Position numbers and translations under genes: made by a program. Of a stretch of DNA of 64,000 bases, positions 7,166 through 16,213 are shown piece by piece. Source of the DNA: DATGUP01 sp035301265. Lineage in GTDB: Bacteria; Bacillota; Bacilli; Bacillales; Amphibacillaceae. Every line of letters begins with the position of its first letter. Within the stretch, counting starts at the first letter, position 1. Below the pieces are notes generated by a model. It did not search any database and was not told the DNA's origin. It saw only the letters and a program-made list of their open reading frames with translations. Location of the stretch: the NCBI GenBank assembly GCA_035301265.1, contig DATGUP010000001.1, positions 14,230 to 78,229 on the forward strand, written 5' to 3'.

Positions 7166-8587
7166 TTATTTATTTCCTTTATTCTCCTCATATTTTCTTT
7201 CTAACTCTTGCAATGCCTCTTTATAAGCATCTTCATTCCAATTTTCTAGTTTCTCCTCAAATTTATCCAGTTCATCTCTCATCTGGCTATGGTAAGTCTT
7301 ATTTCGATCTGTTAGACGATCGAAAGTATCTTCTGAAATTTGATTTGTTGATAACAGAGCTTTAAAAATATACTCCAACGATGTTTCTTCTTCTCTGAGT
7401 TTTTCTAGATTTCGTGTTACATACACAAAAATGTCCAGACTGTTTTGTACTTCTTTTAAATCTAATTCTTGTGTGCCTTTTTTCTTCCACTCTTCCCATG
7501 CTTCAGCCAGTTCATTAACTCTTTCAAATTCCTCCGCCAATTCGTTTTGATCGTTTGCAGAATGATATAGGCCTTCAGCGGCATCAGCAATTTCTTTCAA
7601 GTGATTTTGACCTTCGCTGTCGACATCAAATCCAATGACATTAATAATTGGTTTGATGTTGGAATCATGGAACTCCTGAGCGACTTTAACCGGCTCTGTC
7701 TCACACGTTTCCATCCCATCGCTGACCATATATACAATATTGGTATTTTCCTTTCCACTAAATTCCGAAAGGTCTTCTTTTGCTTTTGACAACGCCAAAC
7801 CGTTCGGCGTCCATCCGGCCGGTTGAACTTTATCCAATGCTTGGGCAAACGCTTCTTGGTCATATGGATCAAATCCGTATAAAATGTCTGAGCTGCTGCA
7901 AGATAACTCTTTATCGCTTTCTGAACCTGTGCCTTTATGGCCGTAAACCCGCAGTGCCACATTTGTTTCCTTAGGCAATTCTTCCATAAAGGACATAATG
8001 GTTTCCTTTGCTATGTCCATTTTCGTTGTGCCGTCTATTACCTCAGCCATACTACCTGATGCATCTAATAAGATTTCTACGTTTAACTGTTCTTTAAATT
8101 GGTATCTAGGATCCTCTAACTCGGGACTTCCAAGCAATTGGAATTTTAAATGCTTAAGAATGTCATCTTCACCATAATAATCGTCTTGTACTAACTTCAA
8201 AACTTCTCTAAAGAAATAATCCAGCTCAGCTTTGCTTGGGCTGCTTGAGATTTCAGGCATATCTTCGTCAAGTTTATCTAATAAAGCGGCCCCTTCTAGC
8301 TCCGCTCCATCTTTATTATTAAATACTTTTCGGGCATATTTTCCTTGCTCTAAAGCGGCTAATTCTTCTATATTCGTTGGCAGTGGGTCTGTATCATATT
8401 GTTCTGATGAATGCGAATCATCATCGGCTTCATCATTACCATTTTCATCTTGTGTTTCTTCCTCATCAGGGGTAATAACTGTTCCTTGTTCCATGAGTGC
8501 ATCATCCTCCTGTTCATCTGTATCATCTGAGCAGCCAGTTAATAGAATCATACCCAAAACACCTAACACTACAATTTTTCTCAACAA
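7166..8587 (-). CDS. VWA-domain lipoprotein of the Tad locus
   Basis: 473 residues. The N-terminus is a lipoprotein signal with lipobox LLTGC (Cys19), so the mature protein is anchored outside the cell membrane. A very acidic linker (about 20-70) follows. A von Willebrand factor A domain starts near residue 168, with the MIDAS motif DASGS at 175-179 and later MIDAS elements (TPNG, VSDGMETC). The C-terminal 110 residues are charged and helical, probably coiled coil. VWA proteins occur in several Tad loci and are thought to help adhesion or pilus function. It lies 48 bases upstream of the exported repeat protein gene, in the same direction. The start follows AGGAGGG. Confidence 0.85.
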   Translation of the reverse strand: MLRKIVVLGVLGMILLTGCSDDTDEQEDDALMEQGTVITPDEEETQDENGNDEADDDSHSSEQYDTDPLPTNIEELAALEQGKYARKVFNNKDGAELEGAALLDKLDEDMPEISSSPSKAELDYFFREVLKLVQDDYYGEDDILKHLKFQLLGSPELEDPRYQFKEQLNVEILLDASGSMAEVIDGTTKMDIAKETIMSFMEELPKETNVALRVYGHKGTGSESDKELSCSSSDILYGFDPYDQEAFAQALDKVQPAGWTPNGLALSKAKEDLSEFSGKENTNIVYMVSDGMETCETEPVKVAQEFHDSNIKPIINVIGFDVDSEGQNHLKEIADAAEGLYHSANDQNELAEEFERVNELAEAWEEWKKKGTQELDLKEVQNSLDIFVYVTRNLEKLREEETSLEYIFKALLSTNQISEDTFDRLTDRNKTYHSQMRDELDKFEEKLENWNEDAYKEALQELERKYEENKGNK

Positions 8588-8621
8588 AATAACCCTCCTG
8601 GGGAGCTAGACTCCAAACATA

Positions 8622-8825
8622 TTAACCTACCATTTCTTTTATTTTTTCGATAACCTTTGTGATTATTTCAGTAATGCCGCTTTTCTGGTCACTAACAGCC
8701 GTTGAAACAATTCCTAAAATCAATATTAACAATGCCGCGATTCCTAGCCATTCGAGTGACTGTGCCCCTTTTTCATTATTGAATAACTGGGTGGTCTTGA
8801 CGTAAAGTTTTGTGAGCTTCTTCAT
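8622..8825 (-). CDS. flp: Flp-family major pilin
   Basis: 67 residues. The leader ends in NNEKG and is followed by AQSLEWLGIAALLILILG, a prepilin cleavage site with Glu at +5 and the hydrophobic assembly helix. The mature protein of about 47 residues is typical of Flp pilins. It would be exported, cut by a prepilin peptidase and polymerised by the Tad machine encoded upstream. No prepilin peptidase gene (tadV/cpaA) is in the window, so one elsewhere, perhaps ComC-like, must serve. The start follows AGGAGAGAG. Confidence 0.88.
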   Translation of the reverse strand: MKKLTKLYVKTTQLFNNEKGAQSLEWLGIAALLILILGIVSTAVSDQKSGITEIITKVIEKIKEMVG

Positions 8826-8890
8826 GTAAACTCTCTCCTTTTTAAATCTAATCTTTTAGTTTATTTAAATAAATAATAAATTAACTATTA

Positions 8891-9820
8891 TTAAAGTAAA
8901 TCAAACAGATTTTTATTTTGATTAAACATATTCATAACCATCAGCCCGCCTATCAGCACGAGTGAAGACGGCAAGACAACAAAGGTCGTAATTAATGTAA
9001 CTTTTGGTGAGGCTTTTGCTGCCTTTTCTTTAATCAATTCTTTCTTTAACTTGCGCATCTCTAATGATTGTTGATAAAATGTCTTGGAAATCGGGATTCC
9101 CAACTTTTCTCCTTGAATCAATGCTTTGATTAAAATTTGGAATTCTTTACTTGTATTTCTTTCCAATAACATCCGGTATGCGGATGATCTCGGCACCCCG
9201 ACTTGAACTTCTTGAATAAACCGACCAAACTCCTCCCGAACCGGTCCTTCAAAGTACGGGATAATATCCTTTAAAGCCTGATCCAGACTCATTCCCGCTT
9301 TTAATGTCACACTCATCGTGTCTAAAAAGTCCGGTAATTGGTAGGTCAATTCTTCCTGCCGCTTTTTGGCTTTTGATTTTATCCAGAGAATAACAGCCAC
9401 ATACCCGATAATCGGATAGATCATAACGGTTAATTCTGAGAAAGGAAGCCGCAGTATCAAGGCTATTCCGCCAATAATCAATCCGATTATCATGAAGAGT
9501 ATTTTCAACCCTTGGAATCTATCCGTTGTTAGCTCGTAGGGATGACCCGCTTCCGTTAACCATTTGGCAACATCGTGATCTTCGCTGTAAAAATTAATTC
9601 TCTGTCCGATTGCGGAGAAATCATCGGCGTAATGAAATATTCTCGTCAGTATTTTTTCTTTATGAGTTTGTTTTTTTGCGAAAATATCCTCAATATAATG
9701 CTCATCTTTTATTTTTTTCTTAAGGTCGCTCTTATAAATCGTGTATTCATAACTGTACTTCAGTCCTAAGCCGATAAAAAAGAGAGTGAGTAATATAAAC
9801 ATGACGATTAATCCATCCAT
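8891..9820 (-). CDS. tadC: Tad pilus inner-membrane platform protein TadC
   Basis: 309 residues with a T2SSF domain: two helices before and one after a cytosolic four-helix domain that has the usual signature DFLDTMSVTLKAGMSLDQAL and LIQGEKLGIPISKTF. TadC forms the membrane platform together with TadB. It ends in a C-terminal helix and a short tail. Only four bases separate it from tadB, so they share one transcript. Confidence 0.92.
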   Translation of the reverse strand: MDGLIVMFILLTLFFIGLGLKYSYEYTIYKSDLKKKIKDEHYIEDIFAKKQTHKEKILTRIFHYADDFSAIGQRINFYSEDHDVAKWLTEAGHPYELTTDRFQGLKILFMIIGLIIGGIALILRLPFSELTVMIYPIIGYVAVILWIKSKAKKRQEELTYQLPDFLDTMSVTLKAGMSLDQALKDIIPYFEGPVREEFGRFIQEVQVGVPRSSAYRMLLERNTSKEFQILIKALIQGEKLGIPISKTFYQQSLEMRKLKKELIKEKAAKASPKVTLITTFVVLPSSLVLIGGLMVMNMFNQNKNLFDLL

Positions 9821-9824
9821 CTGC

Positions 9825-10751
9825 TCACACCCTTATATTGGTTACTTTACGGACGAGCCAAAATGTCAGAACCGTTCCGACAATGAAAAACAGCAGTAAA
9901 ATGATCCCGATGCCTGTGAATAAAGGGTCTAAAAAACCATCTATAATGTTATTCATCATTAAAACGAGAAATATCGGTATAATCGGAACTAGAATCGCGA
10001 CATAACGCTGTTCGGCTGTCATAGTTTTAATTTCTTGTTTCAATAATTTTCTGTCTTCTAATGTTTGGCTCATTTCTTCAAGAATGGCGGAGATATTTCC
10101 ACCGGCTTTCTTTTGAATTAATATCGTTGCGACAAAGAGTTTAAATTCTTTATTATCAATTCGCGATTCCATTTTCCTAATAGCCAAATCAAAAGGTATA
10201 CCTAAGGATAGTTCGTGCGCCAAGCGTTTAAATTCCATTTTGGCAGGAGCAGCGATCTCTTGAGCGACCATTTGGATACCTTGATTTAATGTCATTCCGG
10301 ATCTTGTGGAATTCGCTAAAACTCTGCATATCTCTGGCAGCTGATCGACTAATCTTTCATGCATTTTATTTTTACGTGTTGCAAACAGAATACGTTTGCC
10401 ACCTTCCAGTAAAATGAATGCTATAAAAAAACTAACCAATAGTTTAATGCTAAACATATTGTTTAATAATAGAATCATTCCCATAAATGCCACAAGTTGT
10501 GCCGCGATAAATTCAGACGGTGTCAGTGGAATATTTGCCTGCTGTAATTTTTCATACATTGGTTGTGCCATATCGGATTGATCATATCTGTCTCCTATTA
10601 AGACAATAAAACTTTTTCGTTCTGCATCCGGTTTGTAAAATTCTTCTGCATCTTTACGCCAGTTGCGTTTTGTTTTTCGATAATCCAGCCAATAGGCAAG
10701 GGAAAAGATAAAACACAGTGTCGCCATTACAGCAATAATAGCTGGAATCAT
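9825..10751 (-). CDS. tadB: Tad pilus inner-membrane platform protein TadB
   Basis: 308 residues with a T2SSF domain (QLPEICRVLANSTRSGMTLN and KKAGGNISAILEEMSQTL) and membrane helices at the N-terminus, in the middle and at the C-terminus. It is the partner of TadC in the assembly platform. It overlaps the cpaF gene by four bases (ATGA), which shows translational coupling. Confidence 0.92.
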   Translation of the reverse strand: MIPAIIAVMATLCFIFSLAYWLDYRKTKRNWRKDAEEFYKPDAERKSFIVLIGDRYDQSDMAQPMYEKLQQANIPLTPSEFIAAQLVAFMGMILLLNNMFSIKLLVSFFIAFILLEGGKRILFATRKNKMHERLVDQLPEICRVLANSTRSGMTLNQGIQMVAQEIAAPAKMEFKRLAHELSLGIPFDLAIRKMESRIDNKEFKLFVATILIQKKAGGNISAILEEMSQTLEDRKLLKQEIKTMTAEQRYVAILVPIIPIFLVLMMNNIIDGFLDPLFTGIGIILLLFFIVGTVLTFWLVRKVTNIRV

Positions 10752-12094
10752 ACATAAGTCTCCTCCTCTTCGGGAGTAAATAACGATTCAGGAAGATCAT
10801 TGGCAAAGATATTTAATCGGTCTAAACATTTGGGAACATATCCTGTTGGTGTGAAATAACCTTCTATTTCCCCTTTGTGTGTCATGCGCATACGTTTAAA
10901 CGTAAAAATTTCTTTTATTTGATACGTTCCATTCTCGTTTTGCACGACTTCTGAAATGGCGGTGATTTTTCTAGTACCATCTGTCAGCCGTGCAACTTGG
11001 ATAATAATATCAAGTGCTCCGACAATGTATTCGCGGATAATTCGCGCCGGCAATTCCAACCCGGCCATTACCACCATGGCCTCCACCCGCCTAAGAGCGT
11101 CGGCTGTTGAATTAGCGTGCACTGTCGTAATCGAGCCTTCATGCCCTGTGTTCATGGCCTGTAACATATCAAAAGCTTCTCCCCCACGAACCTCACCGAC
11201 GATAATTCTATCCGGACGCATTCTCAACGCATTTCGAACGAGCTGCCGGATTGTTATTTCGCCTTGCCCTTCTACGTTTTCGGTTCTTGCTTCCATACCA
11301 ATGACATTGGGGCGGTCTAGTTTCAGTTCGGCAGAATCCTCAATCGTTATGACTCGTTCACCATAGGGTATATCCGCAGCGAGCACATTAAGCAATGTTG
11401 TTTTTCCGGAGCCAGTCCCACCGGAAATTAACGTATTTAATTTTGCTTTCGTCACGGCTTGTAAAAATGCCGCCATTTTGTCATTTAATGTGTTAAATTG
11501 CAGCATATCATCCATCTGAAAAGGGTCTTTGCGAAACTTACGAATGGATACGAGTGTGCCGTTCAAACTGATCGGCGGAATAACAGCATTCACGCGACTC
11601 CCATCAGGCAGCCTCGCATCAACCATTGGTGAGCTTTCATCGATTCTTCGGCCAATCGGTGCTACAATCCGGTCTACGACATGCCTGACATGATCATCAT
11701 CGCGGAAAGTCACATGGCTTAATTCCAGTTTCCCGAAGCGCTCGATATACACTTCATTATAACCATTGATTAAAATTTCTGTTATCGACTCATCGGCAAT
11801 GAGGGGTTCCAGCGGCCCGAAACCGACAGATTCATCCAGAATCCGGCTGATCAGCCAGTCTTTGTCTTGTCTTTGAATAATCACTTTTTCCTCTGACATG
11901 AATTGCGAGACTAATTGTTCAATTTTTAATCTCATCTCACCTTGACTTAAACTTGTCAAAGCCTCTAGATTCGTATCATGCAACAGACGATTTTTGTAAT
12001 GCTCTATCAAATCTTCGATATATTGACTACGTTCGTGATTCACGGGTTTAGTCTTTTCCGTTTGGTTCGTACGTCGAGCAAACAACGACACCAT
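10748..12094 (-). CDS. cpaF: Tad pilus assembly ATPase CpaF/TadA
   Basis: 448 residues, a secretion-superfamily hexameric ATPase that powers Flp pilus assembly in the cytosol. The Walker A motif GGTGSGKT is at 225-232. An Asp box (ITIEDSAEL), a His box (NTGHEGSITTVHANS) and the GEVRGGEAFDML element follow. The N-terminal domain (about 20-190) is of the CpaF type (IADESITEILINGYNEVYI). Length and order match the family. Twelve bases separate it from tadZ. Confidence 0.95.
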   Translation of the reverse strand: MVSLFARRTNQTEKTKPVNHERSQYIEDLIEHYKNRLLHDTNLEALTSLSQGEMRLKIEQLVSQFMSEEKVIIQRQDKDWLISRILDESVGFGPLEPLIADESITEILINGYNEVYIERFGKLELSHVTFRDDDHVRHVVDRIVAPIGRRIDESSPMVDARLPDGSRVNAVIPPISLNGTLVSIRKFRKDPFQMDDMLQFNTLNDKMAAFLQAVTKAKLNTLISGGTGSGKTTLLNVLAADIPYGERVITIEDSAELKLDRPNVIGMEARTENVEGQGEITIRQLVRNALRMRPDRIIVGEVRGGEAFDMLQAMNTGHEGSITTVHANSTADALRRVEAMVVMAGLELPARIIREYIVGALDIIIQVARLTDGTRKITAISEVVQNENGTYQIKEIFTFKRMRMTHKGEIEGYFTPTGYVPKCLDRLNIFANDLPESLFTPEEEETYV

Positions 12095-12106
12095 AAACCA
12101 CTCCCC

Positions 12107-13261
12107 TTAACTTAAAACAGTCTTTGCAAATTTACGGATATCCTTTGAAAACGGAATGAGCTTTTCTTTTTGTGCTTTTCTGACTGGGTTCCCTTCGTTA
12201 ATAAAAGATTGCAATCTTCTGTGATCCCTTCTGATACTCGCTGAAATCGAATAACGCACAAGGTCTTTAATATCCTTTTCTGTCAGTTCCATTTCTTTTG
12301 ATACATTATTAAGGATGATTTCCATACTTGACTTTAAATCTATCCCCAATCTCTCACTTAATTCTTCAAAATGTTTTAAAACTTTAAGTGACGGGGTATC
12401 AGGCTGTAAAACATAGTAAAGCTTATCCGCCTCTTCAATTGCTGTTACAGTATTCTCGTCTATAAAAGATGGTAAATCGACAATGCAAAAATCAAACGAG
12501 CGTCTGCAAGCACGCAATAGACGGCTTACAAAATCCCCATCTATAATTTCGATTGCACTTGCATCCGCAGGGCTAACCAATACTTCTAATTGCGAATGTT
12601 GTTCGGTTTGCGAGACGTTTCTGATGTGGTTTTCATTTAATTCATGAATGACTGGTTGAAGATCAATAAGAGAGCGATTGGTTTCAAGAGTCATTAATGT
12701 TTCTATGCCGCCAAACTGAACATTTAAATCAACTAAAATCACTTCTGCCGCTGATTCAAGTTTTATCGTTTGAGCAAATGTGGAGGCAATAACCGTTTTG
12801 CCTGTACCGCCTTTACTACTGTAAAATGCTTTAATTTGGCCTCTTCCTTGTCCAAACACAACTCTTTTATCATGATTAGCGTCCATTCTGAGTTTATAAT
12901 TTTTTTGCATCGTCGGAAAACGGCTAATAAATAAACTTAATTCATCGGGGATTATAAAAAACTCTTCAGCCCCTGCTCGCATAGTACTCCGCAATAAGCC
13001 AATATCCGATTGTGTCGTTAAGTAAATAACATATGTAGATGAATGAACCGATTTAACGTATTGCACCTGTTCTACGATGTAATCGCTTTTCGACTGGACA
13101 AAAATCACAAAATCTCTTGTTTGGCGATTAACTTCACGGGACACATCATCCGATCCGATTACCGTGACGTCATTTTCTTCCCGATCAACGGCATTAAGGA
13201 CTTGATTGGTAATGGACTCTTCTTCATTGACTATTAAAATATCTAACCGTTCGTTCATCAT
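12107..13261 (-). CDS. tadZ: Tad pilus localisation ATPase CpaE/TadZ
   Basis: 384 residues. The N-terminal 120 residues look like a degenerate response-regulator receiver domain, followed by a ParA/MinD-like ATPase with the deviant Walker A SKGGTGKT at 149-156 and LVDLNVQFGG as Walker A'. TadZ proteins place the pilus machine at a pole or site. Two adjacent ATG codons (MMNERLD) lie downstream of AGGAGAG; the first is used here. It belongs to the same transcript as cpaB and cpaF. Confidence 0.9.
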   Translation of the reverse strand: MMNERLDILIVNEEESITNQVLNAVDREENDVTVIGSDDVSREVNRQTRDFVIFVQSKSDYIVEQVQYVKSVHSSTYVIYLTTQSDIGLLRSTMRAGAEEFFIIPDELSLFISRFPTMQKNYKLRMDANHDKRVVFGQGRGQIKAFYSSKGGTGKTVIASTFAQTIKLESAAEVILVDLNVQFGGIETLMTLETNRSLIDLQPVIHELNENHIRNVSQTEQHSQLEVLVSPADASAIEIIDGDFVSRLLRACRRSFDFCIVDLPSFIDENTVTAIEEADKLYYVLQPDTPSLKVLKHFEELSERLGIDLKSSMEIILNNVSKEMELTEKDIKDLVRYSISASIRRDHRRLQSFINEGNPVRKAQKEKLIPFSKDIRKFAKTVLS

Positions 13262-13305
13262 GTCTCTCCTCGGTTTCTTTCTTCAATATAAGGGAATCTT
13301 TATAC

Positions 13306-13995
13306 TTATTCTTTTTCTTTCCCTTCCCCTGCTTCGACTGGCTCTTCTCCCTCGGATTCTTCGTCTATTGACGTTTCCTCATTTACTGCTGGATTTGCTT
13401 TACCAACATTTGCTTTCAGTATTCGAATATACTCAGCGTAATGGAGTTGATGTATTAATCTTTCAGCATTTTCTCGCGATAATTCTACCGCAATTCCTGC
13501 AAAATTTTCTTCTGTACCCTGTGCATAAACTACTGGGACATCCGTTAAAAAAGTTTGTGTCTCCTCATCTGAAGAAACGATGATGTCCACACGATCTAAT
13601 GCCTCAATCACTTGGTCAAATTGAACATTCTCCTTTTGGTGAATCGACACTAATCTATGATTCTCGTTCCGCAAATTGGAAACAGGTTTAATCATATTTT
13701 CAGTTATAATGTCCCCTTCGCTTAACGGGACAACGGAAACGCGGTTTTCCACTTTCGAGAGATCGGTTATATGGGATTCAGTGACAAACTTGTTTGGAAT
13801 TTCCATGACCGTTAACTGGCTTTTCTTTAGAGGAGTTCTTGAAGGAATTTCACTTTTGGCGACATAGATTGCTGTCATCCCTCCTAATTCTGCGTTTAAT
13901 GCCTTTACTTTTTCATATACTAAATAACCTACGACCAATGCTAATACGAATGCTAATATGAAAAATATTCCCGCTCTTTTCTTCGACTCGATCAT
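13306..13995 (-). CDS. cpaB: Tad pilus assembly protein CpaB/RcpC with SAF domain
   Basis: 229 residues: an N-terminal membrane anchor (about 8-28), a SAF domain (YVAKSEIPSRTPLKKSQLTV), an RcpC-like domain and a Glu-rich tail (last 30 residues). CpaB normally works with the outer-membrane secretin. Here, in a gram-positive, it must act in the wall or at the membrane face. It is the first gene of the Tad transcript, and a clear promoter lies 57-85 bases upstream. Confidence 0.88.
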   Translation of the reverse strand: MIESKKRAGIFFILAFVLALVVGYLVYEKVKALNAELGGMTAIYVAKSEIPSRTPLKKSQLTVMEIPNKFVTESHITDLSKVENRVSVVPLSEGDIITENMIKPVSNLRNENHRLVSIHQKENVQFDQVIEALDRVDIIVSSDEETQTFLTDVPVVYAQGTEENFAGIAVELSRENAERLIHQLHYAEYIRILKANVGKANPAVNEETSIDEESEGEEPVEAGEGKEKE

Positions 13996-14051
13996 GTCTG
14001 TCTATCCATCCTCTTCAAAATTCACAAATTGTTCAAAATCGATTTTTAATT

Positions 14052-14080
14052 AGTATCTAAAAACCTTATAATCTTGTCAA
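14052..14080 (-). promoter_or_regulatory. SigA-type promoter of the Tad operon
   Basis: On the minus strand TTGACA (14075-14080) is followed by 17 bases and GATACT (14052-14057). Transcription would start about 50 bases before the cpaB ATG at 13995. The 13996-14310 gap is AT-rich and holds no gene. No other good promoter is seen before flp, so the eight tad genes and passengers may form one long transcript. Confidence 0.75.
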
Positions 14081-14310
14081 ATCGATATTCTTAGTTCTAA
14101 GTAACTACAAAAAATATATTACATTGACATCTTCACCTTATTTTCTTTCATCTAGGATTAAAATCATTAAATATATGGAAAAATATGGTGGATACATAGG
14201 TAAAATCATCTGCCAATTAATAAAAATAATACTTATGAATGATATTTATTTTTTAGATCCGTTTTGTTTTTATTTTCTAAAAAGAGCACATTAGGCTGTT
14301 TAAAAAGTGC

Positions 14311-14342
14311 AAAAAAATAACAGGCGAAGTGTTTTTCGCCTG
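14311..14342 (-). terminator. rho-independent terminator of the acyl-CoA synthetase gene
   Basis: Read on the minus strand, CAGGCGAA, a six-base loop and TTCGCCTG form a perfect stem, followed by TTATTTTTTT. It lies 15 bases after the stop codon. Confidence 0.9.
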
Positions 14343-14356
14343 CAGAGTATGGACAG

Positions 14357-15940
14357 CTATTTCGCTTTTTCCATCTGTCTTAATTCGACACGTCTAATTT
14401 TGCCTGAAGCCGTTTTTGGCAATTCATCAATAAATTCAATCGCGCGCGGATATTTATAAGGAGCGGTTAACTTTTTGACGTGTTCTTGCAGTTCCTTGAC
14501 TAAATCATCCCGATGATGTCCGGTTTTGGAGTCTTTTAATACAACAAATGCTTTTACGATATTCCCACGCACTTCATCAGGACTTGCGACAACGGCGCAT
14601 TCTTTAACGGAGGGATGCTTGACTAATGCGTCTTCTACTTCAAACGGTCCAATTCTATAGCCTGAACTTATAATGATGTCGTCGCTACGACCTTCGAACC
14701 AAAAATAACCGTCCTCATCCACTGAAGCCTGATCCCCGGTAATATAATAATCCCCGCGCCGGGACATTTGCGTACGTTGGGGATCTTTATAATATTCGCG
14801 AAACAAGGCTGGACTGTCCAATTTGACGGCGATATCACCAATCTCACCAGGTGGCACGGGATGGCCATCTTTATCAATAACAGCGACATCATTACCAGGG
14901 GTTGGTTTTCCCATCGAACCGGGTTTGAGTTCCATGTCTTTTGTCACACCGAGCAGAAGCGTATTTTCCGTTTGTCCATAGCCATCACGCACAGTGATGC
15001 CAAAATGTTTCTGAAAGATGTTCATCACTTCGACGTTAAGCGGTTCACCTGCTGACACGGCACTATGCAGCGCTGGAAATTCGTAATCTGCTAAATTGTC
15101 AACCTTGGCCATCATTCGATATTCCGTCGGAGTGCAACAGAGCACGTTAATCCTTTGCTCTTGTAAAAGCCGCAAATACGTTTCTGGAGAAAATTTACCA
15201 TGATAAACAAACCCGGTCGTCCCGGTTCCCAAAACCGCCAAAAACGGACTCCAAATCCATTTTTGCCAACCCGGTCCTGCCGTAGCCCACACGTAGTCAC
15301 CATCTTCAATGCACAACCAATTCCTTGAGGCAGCATGCAAATGGGCAAAACCCCAGCCATGAGTATGTACAACACCTTTCGGATTGCCGGTTGTGCCCGA
15401 TGTATACGATATGAAGGCCATATCGTCTCTGGATGTTTGCGCCATGGCCAGTGTGTCAGATGCCTGTTCTTTCAGCCGATCTAAAAAAAGCCATTCGTCA
15501 ACAGGTTTGCCAATCACAAAGCGCTTGAGTTCATCGTATTCGTTAAGTCCTGTAAATTGATCGACAAACGGATAGTAACTGACGACTGCTTTAACTTCTC
15601 CATGACTGACACGGTATTGCAAATCTTTCGTTTTTAACATTTCCGAGCTCGGTATGACAACCATACCAGTTTTCAATGCTGCCAGATATACTTCGTACGT
15701 TTCAATCAACCGCGGTACCATCACTAAAATTTTATCCCCGCGTTTTAACCCTTGTTCTATGAAAGCGTTACCAATTTTGTTGGCATTGTTCAGTAAATTT
15801 CGGTAGGTTATTTTTCGCATATCGCCTGTCTCGTTCATCCAAATCAATGCTTTCTTATCCGGATCAGCAGCATGCTTTTCCACTTCCATGGCGATATTAT
15901 AGTTGTCTGGTGCAAGTAAATCCTCCTTTTTCAATCTCAT
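14357..15940 (-). CDS. mbcS: acyl-CoA synthetase, MbcS type
   Basis: 527 residues of the ANL superfamily, which makes acyl-CoA from a carboxylic acid, ATP and CoA through an acyl-adenylate. The AMP-binding P-loop is YTSGTTGNPKG (about 177-187). The adenylate motif DGYGQTE, the hinge motif YYITGD and the C-terminal lysine motif PKTASGKIRR are all present. Length and sequence resemble the Bacillus medium/branched-chain synthetase MbcS (YtcI). It probably activates branched or medium-chain acids for membrane lipids, but ANL substrates cannot be read reliably from sequence. It is monocistronic, with its own terminator. The ATG at 15940 has an AGGGAGGGG site. Confidence 0.85.
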   Translation of the reverse strand: MRLKKEDLLAPDNYNIAMEVEKHAADPDKKALIWMNETGDMRKITYRNLLNNANKIGNAFIEQGLKRGDKILVMVPRLIETYEVYLAALKTGMVVIPSSEMLKTKDLQYRVSHGEVKAVVSYYPFVDQFTGLNEYDELKRFVIGKPVDEWLFLDRLKEQASDTLAMAQTSRDDMAFISYTSGTTGNPKGVVHTHGWGFAHLHAASRNWLCIEDGDYVWATAGPGWQKWIWSPFLAVLGTGTTGFVYHGKFSPETYLRLLQEQRINVLCCTPTEYRMMAKVDNLADYEFPALHSAVSAGEPLNVEVMNIFQKHFGITVRDGYGQTENTLLLGVTKDMELKPGSMGKPTPGNDVAVIDKDGHPVPPGEIGDIAVKLDSPALFREYYKDPQRTQMSRRGDYYITGDQASVDEDGYFWFEGRSDDIIISSGYRIGPFEVEDALVKHPSVKECAVVASPDEVRGNIVKAFVVLKDSKTGHHRDDLVKELQEHVKKLTAPYKYPRAIEFIDELPKTASGKIRRVELRQMEKAK

Positions 15941-16213
15941 CCCCTCCCTTGTATTTGTATTAATCCTATTATAGCAAAGGTTTAAAAAATTTTAAACGGT
16001 CTTTGAATACAGTTTGTCTGTTTATCCTATCGACATATTCCGATAAATTACAGGGAATTTCTTCCTCATTTTACATAAACTGATTGTCAAATCACTATTT
16101 TAAGTAAAACGGGAAAACGAATTGAACTATCGATTAAATATTCGCCCATTATCATTAATGATAAGATTGTAGGTGTTTATGGTATTTTTAAAGATATCAC
16201 GACCCAAATCCGA

